A model generated the notes under the pieces. It was not told the origin of the DNA. It saw nothing but the letters and a program-made list of their open reading frames with translations, and searched no databases. DNA of 64,000 nt from the NCBI GenBank assembly GCA_963703235.1, contig OY969802.1:1550001-1614000 (forward strand). Reading direction: 5' to 3'. The translations under genes and the position numbers were made by a program. This DNA is from VRUE01 sp963703235. Lineage in GTDB: Bacteria; Actinomycetota; Thermoleophilia; Solirubrobacterales; 70-9. Of this stretch, positions 35,477-46,283 are shown piece after piece. Within the stretch, counting starts at the first letter, position 1; each line of letters begins with the position of its first letter.

Positions 35477-36747
35477 CGCGAAGCCCGCGCCGAGCGTCCA
35501 CCTACTTGCCCTAGAAGGTGGGCGCTCGGCGCGGTCGATGCCCTGAAAGACGATCCGTTCCCCAGGAAAGGGGGGGACCACTTTCGAGGTTCATGCCTCC
35601 GTTGTACAGAGGGCAATGCTCGATTTCGCGGATCAAAGAGGCAGCGCAGCCGGGCCAATTCGGCCAATTCAGGGGTCCACTTTCGCTGCTCGCTCCCCTG
35701 TATGGGTGAGGGCAATGCGCGAACTCGCCGATCAGATAGCTGGAACGGGGCCGACTGGCTTCGGCTCAGCTGCGCTGTCGATGACCGCGGAGCCGACGCA
35801 AGACACCCTCTCGTTGGACAACCGCAATGAAATGCAGGAAGGCCGAGAACGCAGGGAGGGAACCGAGATCAGCTCGGGGCGAATGGTCGTCGTCAAAGCT
35901 GACGACCCGGCGGCAGGAACCTGTCGGCTCTGGCCGGCAAGAGAGCCGAAGCCGTCCCTCTGTGCCTCTCTGATTCTCGACCCACGTCTGTATCTCTCTT
36001 CCCCTTCGCAGAACCTAAATCTGCGGACATTTCCGATTTGGCTCTGCGGAGCCGAAAACGATTTGCGGACATGGCCGCTAGGGGGTCGAGTCAGCGTGTA
36101 TTTGCGGTCACGAAAAGGGGCCTACCGGACACCTGCCGGACGCCTTTTCGGGCCTATCGGACGCCTTTTTCGCCCTAGCGGACATGGCCTTTTCGGGGTG
36201 GCGCTCACCGCCCCTGATCCGTGTGTGGGACAGGCGCTCGTGTCCAACGACAGACAGGGCAATGGATGGCTGGCTATCGACAACAAGACGACGCGAATCC
36301 AGCTCAAGGCTTCGCAAACGCGCAAACGCACGTTTGTAGACATCTGCGCCGAGCGGAGCTATCCAGGGGCTATGGAGCACCCGCAAACCGCACTTCGCCC
36401 GTCGCTTCGCCTGTGCCTGCGCCCATCCCTTCACCTGAGACTGCGCCGCTCGGTCGAGCCGGAGGCCCACGGTCGCCGATCCCAGCGCGGTTTGCGGGCC
36501 TGGCTGCTTGCCGACATCTTTAGCAACCCCCACATCGCAACATCAGGCAAGTCCGTGGCGCCCTGGTCGTACTCTCGATCTCCTTCTTCGCGCCCCTCGC
36601 TCGCAGCGCCTTCGCTATCGCCTCCGCGCTGGCTCCACAACGCTTCGCCGGCTCGACGGCACCGATCGCACTTGGCGCGACCGCAATCGCCTCCGCGCTG
36701 GCTTCGCAGCGCTCCGGCGTCGAACGACCGCGAGCTTGGAGGCTCGC
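35477..36747. other. 1.3-kb gene-poor region with short repeats
   Basis: Frames here lack recognisable domains and biased composition suggests non-coding DNA. It contains the GCGGACAT-type repeats (36000-36200) and, nearer the replication-relaxation gene, a duplicated TCGCCTCCGCGCTGGCT (near 36618 and 36686). The position upstream of a replication-relaxation gene suits an element origin or transfer region. Confidence 0.5.
36000..36200. repeat. Cluster of short direct repeats (iteron-like)
   Basis: GCGGACAT occurs three times (near 36018, 36063 and 36179), and CGGACGCCTTTTtCG twice (near 36140 and 36158), with related CGGACACC and TTGCGGTCACG variants between. Spacing is irregular. It may be an iteron-like protein-binding array of the integrative element. 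Confidence 0.5.
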
Positions 36748-37668
36748 GTGAATCAGACGGCCAGTGTCGTTTTGCCCGAGGCGACGATCGAGGTCATCGC
36801 CTCGCTCGCCGAGCATCGCGTCCTCTCCACCGCTCAGGTCCACGCGATCCACCTTCCCGGCCGCCGCCTGCGCCGCACCCAGCAGCTCCTCGCCGACCTG
36901 GAGCGAGCCGGGCTGATCGGCCATGTCGTAGCACGCAGCGCTCCCCGGCGCCTGTGGTTCCTGAGCGAGCGCGGCGGCGATCTCGCCGTCGAGGTCGGTG
37001 AGCTTAAGGAGCGCCCGAAGCTGCTCGGCCCAAGAGAAGCGGCGGGACCGCTGCGCCATCACACCTTCGCCGTCAACGAGGTCGGGATCAGCTTCCTCGA
37101 AGCGGCTCGGAGGCGCGGCGATGAGTTCGGCGCGCTTGCCTGGCGCCACGAGGTCGCCCACCCCCTCAACCGCGGTCGCGGCCGCTCCCGCCGCACCCTG
37201 TTCGCCGACGCGGTGCTGACCTACCTGCTGCTCGAGGATGGATACACCACCGTCGAGCAGCGCTTCGTCGAGCTCGACCGCGCGACCCTCTCGGTCGACC
37301 GACTCGTCGCCGAGCTGGTCCGCTACGCGCAGTTCAGCCGGGCCACCACCAAACGGGCCGAGGTCCTGTGGCGCTATCGCTATCCCCGCTTCCCGCCGAT
37401 CATCTGCGTCTTGGCCGGCCGCTCGCGCGAAGCGCTCATCCGCCGCCGCGACGTGGCGCTCGCGTTGCTCGCCAGCGACCCCGAACTGGAGCGCGCCTAC
37501 GAGGTGGCGATCTCCTTCTGCCTGCTCGATGAACTGAAGGGCGGCGGCCCCTTCGCGCCGATCTTCCGCTCAGTTGCGGAGCCCGACCGGGAGGTCAACT
37601 GGCTCGGCGAGGGCGAGACGACAGACGATGCGGACGCGGCGCCGGCCGAGAGCGAGGCGGCGCAATGA
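36748..37668 (+). CDS. Replication-relaxation family protein
   Basis: A 306-residue protein of the replication-relaxation (MobC-like winged-helix) family often encoded on actinobacterial plasmids and integrative elements. The N-terminal winged helix is VIASLAEHRVLSTAQVHAIHL through LGPREAAGPLRHHTFAVNE (about 14-110), followed by a nuclease-like alpha/beta domain with HEVAHPL, FADAVLTYLLLEDG and YTTVEQRFVELD. The GTG start follows GGAG by six bases. Its stop overlaps the next small gene in ATGA. A role in element replication or transfer initiation is inferred from the family. Confidence 0.8.
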   Translation: MNQTASVVLPEATIEVIASLAEHRVLSTAQVHAIHLPGRRLRRTQQLLADLERAGLIGHVVARSAPRRLWFLSERGGDLAVEVGELKERPKLLGPREAAGPLRHHTFAVNEVGISFLEAARRRGDEFGALAWRHEVAHPLNRGRGRSRRTLFADAVLTYLLLEDGYTTVEQRFVELDRATLSVDRLVAELVRYAQFSRATTKRAEVLWRYRYPRFPPIICVLAGRSREALIRRRDVALALLASDPELERAYEVAISFCLLDELKGGGPFAPIFRSVAEPDREVNWLGEGETTDDADAAPAESEAAQ

Positions 37669-37880
37669 AGCAGGGAGGCCGCGATCCATCCTCGCCGCTC
37701 TCGATCCGGGCGCAGGTCAGGGAAATCTCGGCGGCCGAATCTCGCGATCTGCGCGACCGGCAGATCGCCGCCATCGGGCGGCTGCTGCGGCGGGCGGCGC
37801 TGATCTCCAAGCCCGTCACTTCTTCGGCGGCATACGGATCGCCGGGCAAGGCCTCGCGCCGGAGAAAGCGGAGGCGATAG
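37665..37880 (+). CDS. Small basic hypothetical protein
   Basis: 71 residues, strongly basic C-terminus (KASRRRKRRR). Its ATG overlaps the stop of the replication-relaxation gene, which argues for coupled translation. No domain is recognised; a nucleic-acid-binding accessory protein is possible. Confidence 0.4.
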   Translation: MKQGGRDPSSPLSIRAQVREISAAESRDLRDRQIAAIGRLLRRAALISKPVTSSAAYGSPGKASRRRKRRR

Positions 37881-37908
37881 CGGTATGTCCATCAGCTATA
37901 CTGTGCCT

Positions 37909-38172
37909 ATGGCGAAAGCGGCGAAGGTGATGGTCTCGATCCCCGGTGAGCTGCTGGAGCGGATCGACCGTGAGGCTGACGAGCGCGGCACGACCCGCAG
38001 CGGCTTCTTGCAGGAGGCAGCTCAGCGCGAGCTGGGCTGGCCCGATCCCCTGCGGATCGACGCCGCCCTCGATCGCGGTCGCGCCGCCCTCGCCGGGGCT
38101 GGCAGCTTCGAGGCGGCCGAGCTGATCCGAGCCGAGCGGGAGGAACGCGATGCCGGTGATCGACGTCGTTAG
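37909..38172 (+). CDS. Ribbon-helix-helix antitoxin (VapB-like)
   Basis: An 87-residue antitoxin. KVMVSIPGELLERIDREADE then RSGFLQEAAQREL is a ribbon-helix-helix DNA-binding fold, and the C-terminal helical tail (AAELIRAEREERDAGD) would wrap the toxin. A start eight codons upstream is possible. It overlaps the PIN toxin gene by 23 bases, the usual vapBC arrangement, so autorepression by the complex is expected. Confidence 0.82.
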   Translation: MAKAAKVMVSIPGELLERIDREADERGTTRSGFLQEAAQRELGWPDPLRIDAALDRGRAALAGAGSFEAAELIRAEREERDAGDRRR

Positions 38173-38607
38173 CGACGCCAACGTCGCGCTCAAGTGGTTC
38201 CACGCCGAGGGCGAGGAGGAGGTAGAGGAGGCGCGCGCCCTGCTCGACGCGCACAAGGCCCGGACGGTCGCGCTCAGCGTGCTCGACCTGACCGCCTATG
38301 AGGTCGGCAACGCCTTGCTGCGCGGGCGCGCCGCTGCCGGCCCCGATCAGGTCGCTACCGTGCTCGAAGCGCTGGCTGAGGTCTGCCCCGCGCTTCGGCC
38401 CGATCCGAGCGATCTTCGCCGCGCGACCGAGCTGGCCGCCGAGCATGACCTGACCCTCTACGACGCCGCCTACGCTGCCGTCGCCGAGAGCCGCGAGGCA
38501 ACGCTGGCGACGCTCGACACTGCACTACTGGACGCGAGCCTCGGCACTCGGCCGAGCGAGCTTGCGGCGAGGCTCAAGGACGGGGAGGAGAACGGGGGTC
38601 GGTCACG

Positions 38608-38611
<4 letters not shown>
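38150..38611 (+). CDS. vapC: PIN-domain ribonuclease toxin (VapC-like)
   Basis: A 153-residue PIN nuclease. The acidic quartet is present: Asp9 (VSDANVALKW), Glu51 (TAYEVGNALL), Asp105 (LTLYDAAYAA) and Asp123 (TLDTAL). VapC toxins cleave tRNA or rRNA with Mg2+ and are held inactive by the overlapping antitoxin. Its end overlaps the recombinase start by four bases, so the toxin-antitoxin pair and recombinase share a transcript, tying element loss to toxin release. Confidence 0.88.
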
Positions 38612-40484
<1,873 letters not shown>

Positions 40485-40507
40485 CCGTCGCGAATGCCGA
40501 GCGCATT

Positions 40508-40798
40508 TCAAGCACTGACAATCGCGGCATCGGATGTCCTAGCGTCGTGGAAGGCAATGACGATGACTCGATCCTCGGCCTCGATGTACATGTAGACAAC
40601 GATCAGCCAGCCCCATGGACCGATCAGCGCTCGACAGTCCCGCCAGATCCCGGATAGCTGCTTGCCGGCCCGCGGGAACTCTTCCAATATGAGCAACGAG
40701 CGCGAAACTCGGTCACGCGTATCGGTCGGGAGCTGGCGAGTCTCGATCAACTCACGAAGCTCGTCACGCGCCTGGCGCGTGACGACGATCCCCGGCAT
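40508..40798 (-). CDS. ParE/RelE-type toxin
   Basis: A 96-residue RelE-superfamily protein: VVTRQARDELRELIETRQLP, LLILEEFPRAGKQLSG and LIVVYMYIEAEDRVIVIAFH are the usual helix and beta-sheet elements. The family inhibits DNA gyrase (ParE) or cleaves ribosome-bound mRNA (RelE); this sequence does not allow a choice. It begins three bases after the antitoxin stop. Confidence 0.82.
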   Translation of the reverse strand: MPGIVVTRQARDELRELIETRQLPTDTRDRVSRSLLILEEFPRAGKQLSGIWRDCRALIGPWGWLIVVYMYIEAEDRVIVIAFHDARTSDAAIVSA

Positions 40799-40801
40799 CG
40801 A

Positions 40802-41059
40802 CTAGAGCTCGGAGAGCGGCACCGTGTCGCCGCGCCGAGCCTGCTCAATCGACCCCTGCGCCCGCTCCCAGGCACCGGGAATCCCGTCGAGAATTTCGGT
40901 GATCCGCGAAGCGTCCGGATCGGCTTCGTCCAGCGCGCTGGAAAGGAGCGAGCGAGCCAAGGTCCCCTCCTGAACATGCGTGCGCTCCGCCAGGCTCGTC
41001 AACTTGCGCGCATAGTCCGGCTCGAGGGTGACGTTGATCCGGCGATTCCGCTCAGTCAT
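40802..41059 (-). CDS. Ribbon-helix-helix antitoxin for the ParE-like toxin
   Basis: An 85-residue protein with an N-terminal ribbon-helix-helix (RRINVTLEPDYARKLTSLAE, then TLARSLLSSALDEAD) and an acidic C-terminal tail suited to wrapping the toxin. It is first in a two-gene minus-strand operon with the toxin. Autoregulation is expected from the family. It lies between the recombinase att site and a nuclease-like gene. Confidence 0.8.
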   Translation of the reverse strand: MTERNRRINVTLEPDYARKLTSLAERTHVQEGTLARSLLSSALDEADPDASRITEILDGIPGAWERAQGSIEQARRGDTVPLSEL

Positions 41060-41331
41060 GCCTCTAGAGTACACGCAAGGGCACATGGTGTGTGGGCTTC
41101 CACAGCTCGCCTGAACCCATGGCGCACCACAAGCGCAACTGACCAAGCACCGTCGAAGCGGCTGCCTCCTCTGCAAGCCGCACAAGCTGACAGCACCGCG
41201 AAGGCAGAACGGCGTTCGGAACCACCGCGTTTGGATCAGGCATGAGCGCGCCGCTACTGGAACCATGACCGCACATAGGACCGCGGCCCTTGCGAGTGAG
41301 GTCGTCGTCAGGTACGTCGGACAAGGGTGGA

Positions 41332-42558
41332 CTAGGCGGGGAGATGGACGAAGAGGATGGCGAGATCGATGCACCGATCGGGATCCCCGGGCCAAGACAT
41401 CTCGGCGCGAAGTTCGGTCTCCTCCCCGTCGCGCAAGGCGGAGAACTGGGGGTGCTCGGACAGCGCAGCGCGCGCTTTGGCAATCACCTCGGTTAGGTTC
41501 CTTTGCTCGACGAAGACGATCAGCGCGAGGCGGGTATCGCGCCAAGCGGTGTAACCGAAGAGCTGGTCGATGGCTTCCGCAAAGGCCTTTGGCCCACCCC
41601 AGATCTTGCACTCGCCGATGAAGAGGTTCTTGTCCTCGTAGGTAATCAGCAGATCGGTCTTACCACCCACGTTGAAGGCCTCTGCCGTGGCGCGGCCGCG
41701 ATAGTGGGTGTTGAGATTGGTCAGAAAGACATCGCGGCGAGCCTCCTCATCCATCGACGGGTAGGTATCTGCCGTGCGCTCCATGTTGAGGCCAACCTCG
41801 CGGATCAGACTAAGGATGTGGTTGAAGACGTCCTGTTGAAGAGCGGGCTGCAGTTCGATCGGAGCGGCGGGCGCAAGCTCCGCCGCTGGCGAGGGCCGGC
41901 GGATGACAGCCTCGACGATGCTCTGGCGGTCGCGCTCCCCCGGCGGTCCGATCGGGACGCTCGTCTGAACGAGGCGGGCGCGGTGGGAGTCGATCCGCTC
42001 GCGCCGGCGGGCGATCGCCTGGAGGGCTTCGCGCTCGAGCTCGGTGCGTTGCTCGACGAGGTCGCTATTGGAGAGGGCCAGGTGCTTTTCGATGTCGGCC
42101 CGAAAGGTCCGGGCCTGAGCATCGATGTCTACTGGGCTGTCATGCGGATACTCGATCGTGCGAGTCAGAGCGTCGGACCCAATGCTGCCGCGAGGCGGAT
42201 TGAGCGTGTAGCTAGAGGCTTTCAGGCCAAAGACAAGCGGATCGCCCTCGAAGGGAAGGTGGAGGACGATTCGGTAGCCGGGGATGTACGTAGGGGTGCT
42301 GGGGTCGGTGATAGCCCGGGTGAAATGTTCGTGAGAAACGTCGACCTGGATCTCGCGGGGCTCCTCCATCCAGATGTCGCCGAGTTGCGGGGGCGTTATC
42401 GCGAATCGGTCGACCAGCGCCTGCGCCCAGGCCTCGGCGTCGACCTGGAGAACATGCTCTTCCGGTGCCGCCTCAATCTCGCCAAGGAGGCCATGCGCCT
42501 GCTCGGCAAGGTACTCGCGCAGTTCGCCGCGACGGTAGAAGAGAAGGTCATCTGACAT
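41332..42558 (-). CDS. PD-(D/E)XK nuclease-like hypothetical protein
   Basis: About 408 residues. The C-terminal third has a restriction-endonuclease-fold active-site pattern: Asp302 (GGKTDLLI), then Glu316-Cys-Lys318 (FIGECKIW) thirteen residues later, followed by a helix (AFAEAIDQLFGYTAWRD) and a final strand (LALIVFVEQ). The N-terminal two thirds are unrecognised, with an insert-like helical region near 160-230. A TTG start 48 bases upstream is also possible. Placed between a toxin-antitoxin pair and the tRNA at the island edge, it is a candidate stand-alone defence nuclease, an inference from motif and location only. Confidence 0.72.
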   Translation of the reverse strand: MSDDLLFYRRGELREYLAEQAHGLLGEIEAAPEEHVLQVDAEAWAQALVDRFAITPPQLGDIWMEEPREIQVDVSHEHFTRAITDPSTPTYIPGYRIVLHLPFEGDPLVFGLKASSYTLNPPRGSIGSDALTRTIEYPHDSPVDIDAQARTFRADIEKHLALSNSDLVEQRTELEREALQAIARRRERIDSHRARLVQTSVPIGPPGERDRQSIVEAVIRRPSPAAELAPAAPIELQPALQQDVFNHILSLIREVGLNMERTADTYPSMDEEARRDVFLTNLNTHYRGRATAEAFNVGGKTDLLITYEDKNLFIGECKIWGGPKAFAEAIDQLFGYTAWRDTRLALIVFVEQRNLTEVIAKARAALSEHPQFSALRDGEETELRAEMSWPGDPDRCIDLAILFVHLPA

Positions 42559-42731
42559 CGCGGCGAAGATATCTGCCGCGACGGACCGGGGAGCATTGGT
42601 GTTCAAGCCTGCTTCGGGAATCCAGCACTAGGCGTTGAGGAGAATCCGCCCAGCCTTCGGATCCCCAACCCGAAGGTCGATACAGGCGCGAACTTAGTGC
42701 CCGCGGCCTTTGGGCCACACTAGGCCAAAAA

Positions 42732-42756
42732 GAAAGCCCTGCTTTGCAGGGCTTTC
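42732..42756 (-). terminator. Intrinsic terminator of the tRNA-Met gene
   Basis: GAAAGCCCTG / CAGGGCTTTC arms with a 5-base loop, followed on the minus strand by TTTTTGG. It lies four bases beyond the mature tRNA 3' end. Confidence 0.88.
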
Positions 42757-42760
42757 TCAA

Positions 42761-42834
<74 letters not shown>

Positions 42835-42932
42835 GCGGTTTGTCCATGCTAGCAACGCTTGGGGGGATGGACGGGGGCGCTCCGGCGCGAAGGGGCAGTT
42901 GCAGGCGGGGCGCTCTAGAGTGCCGGCCCCTC

Positions 42933-43865
42933 ATGGCGCGGGACTCTCACAGGGTGGCGGTGATCGACGTCGGCAGCAACTCCAGCCGGTTGCTGGTCGC
43001 CGACGTGGCCGATGGGGAGGTTGCGAAGGTCGAGCGGCAGAGCCGGGTGACGCGGCTTGGGCGGGGCGTCGACCTCTCGGGGCAGCTCTCCGCCGAGGCG
43101 ATCGAGGAGGCTTGCGAGGCGATCGGCGACTACGTCGCGATCTGCGACGAGGCGGGGGTCGAGGCGGTTGCCGCGATCGCGACCAGCGCCGTCCGCGACG
43201 CCTCGAACGGCGCCGCCTTCGTCGCCGAGCTGCGTGAGCGCTTCGCGCTCTCGGCGCGGGTGCTCGACGGTCACGAAGAGGCGCGGCTCACCTACCTCGG
43301 CGCGACCCACGAGCAGCCGCCGACAGATCCGACCTTGGTGATCGACATCGGCGGCGGCTCGACCGAGCTGATCGTCGGCAGCGGCAACGAGATCTCCTTC
43401 CAGGCGTCCCTGCAGGCCGGCGTCGTCCGCCACACCGAGCGCCATATCTCGACCGACCCGCCGACGGCGGTCGAGCTGGAGGAGCTGGCGGGGGACGCCA
43501 GGACGATCATCGAGGCGGTCAGCGACGACGAGCGGGCTGCAGCAGGCACCGGGATCGCGGTCGCCGGCACGCCCACCTCCCTCGCCGCCATCGACCTCGA
43601 GCTCGCCCCCTACGATCCCGAGCGCGTCCACGGGCACGTCCTCTCGCTGGAGACGATCCAGCGGCTGCTGTCGCAGCTCGCCTCCCTCCCGCTCGAAGAG
43701 CGAGTCCAGATCCCCGGCCTCCATGCGGACAGGGCACCGACGATCATCGCCGGCGTCGTGATCCTGGTCGAGGCGATGCGGGCCTTCGACCTCGAGCAGA
43801 TCCGCGTCTCCGAGCACGACATCCTCTACGGCACCGCGATCGCGACCGCGGGGGAACGCAAGTAG
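42933..43865 (+). CDS. Ppx/GppA family exopolyphosphatase / pppGpp phosphatase
   Basis: A 310-residue actin-fold phosphatase. AVIDVGSNSSRLLVADV (about 10-26) is the first phosphate loop, IATSAVRDASNG near 83-94 and VIDIGGGSTELIVG near 133-146 the second phosphate loop. This length corresponds to actinobacterial short Ppx proteins without the C-terminal HD domain. It degrades polyphosphate or pppGpp and links phosphate storage to stress signalling. Stands alone, followed by a hairpin. Confidence 0.92.
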   Translation: MARDSHRVAVIDVGSNSSRLLVADVADGEVAKVERQSRVTRLGRGVDLSGQLSAEAIEEACEAIGDYVAICDEAGVEAVAAIATSAVRDASNGAAFVAELRERFALSARVLDGHEEARLTYLGATHEQPPTDPTLVIDIGGGSTELIVGSGNEISFQASLQAGVVRHTERHISTDPPTAVELEELAGDARTIIEAVSDDERAAAGTGIAVAGTPTSLAAIDLELAPYDPERVHGHVLSLETIQRLLSQLASLPLEERVQIPGLHADRAPTIIAGVVILVEAMRAFDLEQIRVSEHDILYGTAIATAGERK

Positions 43866-43870
43866 AACCT

Positions 43871-43913
43871 GCTGTACTGGGGCAGCCCCAACCCCTGAGC
43901 CCAGGTGTACAGC
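43871..43913 (+). terminator. Hairpin after the Ppx/GppA gene
   Basis: GCTGTAC...GTGTACAGC arms with additional TGGG/CCCA pairing, followed by AAGTTTT. A plausible intrinsic terminator. Confidence 0.6.
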
Positions 43914-44286
43914 CAAGTTTTCGGCCCCCTTCCAGTTGGGCAAAAGCAGGGGTCTAACCCCCAAAAGTTGGTAAAAGTGACTTACCAACTTGTAAGTAGC
44001 CCCAAAAGGCGTGCCTAGACATTGCGGATAGGCGAGCGCATAATCGAATCATCGGGAGCGAGGTGAGGACGATGTCCCCATCGAGACCCGAATACAGGGT
44101 TCGGACGATTGCCGCATCATGGCGCCTCCCGCCGTCTGAGCCCATCGAATAAGCACTGGTCCCTGAAGACGTACCCCTGCCCGTCCTGAGGGGCCATCTT
44201 GAATCGGCCGCCAGCGATGGCGGTCGATTCTCGTTTCGGGGCCCGATTGGCCGAACTGGCCAGTCAGCCAGTCGAATCTGGCTTGG
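43914..44286. other. Gene-free region rich in hairpins
   Basis: No gene is supported. It includes a perfect 10-bp hairpin (AAGTTGGTAA / TTACCAACTT, 43965-43991) and several C-rich tracts. It separates convergent genes. Confidence 0.5.
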
Positions 44287-44303
44287 TCAAGCCAGATTCG
44301 ACT
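44270..44303. repeat. 34-bp perfect palindrome over a stop codon
   Basis: Sixteen-base arms (AGTCGAATCTGGCTTG and its complement) with a 2-base centre. It covers the last five codons and the stop of the minus-strand ThDP enzyme gene, so it probably forms the mRNA 3' hairpin. No U-tract follows. Confidence 0.8.
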
Positions 44304-45897
44304 TACGCGGGTAGACGACCTCGGGGTCGGTGAGGACGTTGACCAAGGTCGGGCGGCCCGACTCGAAAGCCCGCTCCAGGGCCGGCCGCAGCTGCCCGGG
44401 CTCGCGCACGACGACGCCGTCGCAGCCCAGCGCCTCGACGACTTCCTCATAGGGAGTCTCCGGCCGCAGCTCCGCCGCCACCGAGTAGCCATAGAGGAAT
44501 TTCATCGGGTGATGCTCAAGCGCCCAGATGCCGTTGTTGCCCATTACACCCACCACCGGCAGACCGTGACGCGCCAAAGTGTCGAACTCCATGCCCGCGA
44601 AGCCGAATGCTCCATCGCCGAGCAAAAGGCAGACCTGGCGCTCCGGATGGGCCAGCTTGGCGCCGATCGCCTGACCGGGCCCGGCGCCGAGGCAGCCGAA
44701 CGGGCCCGGATCCATCCAGCAACCCGGCTCGTAGGTCTCGACGAGGCGACCGGCGTAGGAGACGAAGTCGCCGCCGTCGCCGATCACGATCGCGTCGCGC
44801 TCCAGCACTTCGCCCAGCTCCTTGTAGACGCGGACCGGGTGCAGGGGCGAACGGTCGTCGTTCAGCTCCTCCTGCTCGGCGGCTCGCTTATCCGCCTCGA
44901 CCTTGCGCAGCTGCTCGAGCCAGGCGTCGCTGCGCCGAGGCCCGCCCGCGACCGACTCGGCGATCGCGGCCAAGGTGGCGGCGACGTCGCCGACCAGGTC
45001 GAGCTGCGGAGCGCGGTTGGCGGTCAGCTCGTTGGGGGCGGCGTCGAGGCGAATCAACTTCGTCTCCTCGCCGAAGCTGCCACCGAAGCCGAGGCGGAAG
45101 TCGATCGGCACGCCGACGACGAGCGCGACGTCGGCCCCCTTCAGCCCCACCCCGCGAGCGCGGCTGAAGGCCAGCTCGTGGTCGGCGGGCAGGCAGCCGC
45201 GGCCAAGGCCGTTGAGGAAGACCGGAATGCCGAGCGCCTCCGCCAGCGCCCGCAGCTCCACCTCCCCGCGGCCCCAGTAGAGGCCGCTACCGGCCATGAT
45301 CGCCGGCCGCTCGGCCGCCGCAAGCAGCGCCGCAGCCTCCTCGGCGCCGGCCGCCGTCGGCGCCGCCGGCGCCGCGGCCGCTGGAACGTCCGCCTCCGCC
45401 TCGCTGAAGACGACGTCGAGCGGGTAATCGACGAAGGTCGGGCCGCCCGGGGCAGCGAGGGCCAGATCGAGCGCCGCCGCGGTCCGCGCCGGGATCAGCC
45501 CCGTCTCCTTCACCGTCTCGGCCGACTTGACGAGCGGAGCGACGAAGGGCAGGTGGTCGATCTCCTGCAACGAGCCCGCTCCCCAGCGGAGCTCCGGCGC
45601 CCGCCCGCCAAGCACGCAGAGCGGCGAGCTGTTGGCCTGGGCGCCGGCGATCGCGCTGATCCCGTTGGTGACGCCGGGACCGGCGGTCAGCGCCGCCACC
45701 CCGACCCGCCGCGTCGCCTTGGCGAAGCCCTCGGCGGCAAAGACCGCCGACTGCTCGTGCCGAACGTCGACGATCTCGATCCCCTCGGCCTTGCAGCCGT
45801 CGTAAATGGAGAACAGATGTCCCCCGGACAGCGTGAACAGATGCGAGACGCCCCTGGACTTCAGGACCTTGGCGACCAGTCTCCCCCCGTGATCCAT
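44287..45897 (-). CDS. Acetolactate-synthase-like ThDP-dependent enzyme
   Basis: A 536-residue three-domain ThDP enzyme. Glu48 in VRHEQSAVFAAEGF is the ThDP-activating Glu. LTAGPGVTNGISAIAGAQ follows in the PYR domain, and the central domain contains LDLVGDVAATLAAI. The cofactor motif GDGAFGFAGMEFDTLARHG ends in GNNGIWALEHH (about 430-465). It resembles IlvB-type and related decarboxylases. Because it lacks an adjacent small subunit, a catabolic or oxalyl/benzoylformate-like role is as likely as branched-chain synthesis. The ATG just inside the tRNA-Leu upstream region gives a full domain start. Confidence 0.85.
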   Translation of the reverse strand: MDHGGRLVAKVLKSRGVSHLFTLSGGHLFSIYDGCKAEGIEIVDVRHEQSAVFAAEGFAKATRRVGVAALTAGPGVTNGISAIAGAQANSSPLCVLGGRAPELRWGAGSLQEIDHLPFVAPLVKSAETVKETGLIPARTAAALDLALAAPGGPTFVDYPLDVVFSEAEADVPAAAAPAAPTAAGAEEAAALLAAAERPAIMAGSGLYWGRGEVELRALAEALGIPVFLNGLGRGCLPADHELAFSRARGVGLKGADVALVVGVPIDFRLGFGGSFGEETKLIRLDAAPNELTANRAPQLDLVGDVAATLAAIAESVAGGPRRSDAWLEQLRKVEADKRAAEQEELNDDRSPLHPVRVYKELGEVLERDAIVIGDGGDFVSYAGRLVETYEPGCWMDPGPFGCLGAGPGQAIGAKLAHPERQVCLLLGDGAFGFAGMEFDTLARHGLPVVGVMGNNGIWALEHHPMKFLYGYSVAAELRPETPYEEVVEALGCDGVVVREPGQLRPALERAFESGRPTLVNVLTDPEVVYPRKSNLA

Positions 45898-45918
45898 GAG
45901 GCGCGAGACTAGCGGCAG

Positions 45919-46004
45919 TGCCCGGGGCGGGACTCGAACCCGCAAGCCCCCTAAGGGGCAGCGCATTTTAAGTGCGCCGCTTTTGCCAGTTTCGCCACCC
46001 GGGC
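45919..46004 (-). tRNA. tRNA-Leu (TAA)
   Basis: An 86-base class II tRNA: acceptor GCCCGGG/CCCGGGC with discriminator A, anticodon arm GCGCA-CTTAAAA-TGCGC reading UAA, a long variable arm (CCCCTTAGGGG), and T-arm GCGGG-TTCGAGT-CCCGC. CCA is not encoded. It lies 21 bases upstream of the ThDP enzyme start on the same strand. Confidence 0.95.
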
Positions 46005-46040
46005 ACAGCGATGGTATCCACGGCGCGAAGGCGCCATTGT

Positions 46041-46179
46041 CAAGGCATTCGTGCATGGCTGGCGAGCGCCGGACCAAGCGGGGCAAGGACGCAGGGAGCC
46101 CGAATAGCAGCGCTATTTGGGCGACTGAGGACGCCGCACCGCGCCGGTCCGCCGCCGCCAGGCATGCACGAAGGACTTG
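46041..46179. repeat. Extended palindromic element, copy 1
   Basis: A ~140-base sequence folding on itself: outer arms TTCGTGCATGgCTGGCG and its near-complement (27 of 30 positions), and inner arms closing on CCCGAATAG-cagcg-CTATTTGGG. It shares GCGACtGAGGACGCCGC (one mismatch in 17) with the structure at 63172-63285, so it is a member of a dispersed family. Confidence 0.75.
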
Positions 46180-46283
46180 TCGATGGGGTCTAAAGCGCCG
46201 ATAAATGTTTATCCAGACCGCAACTACCTCGCCGCTATGGTGTCCCTAGATACGGAAACAACGCCTTCCCTGGAGAGTGCAGC

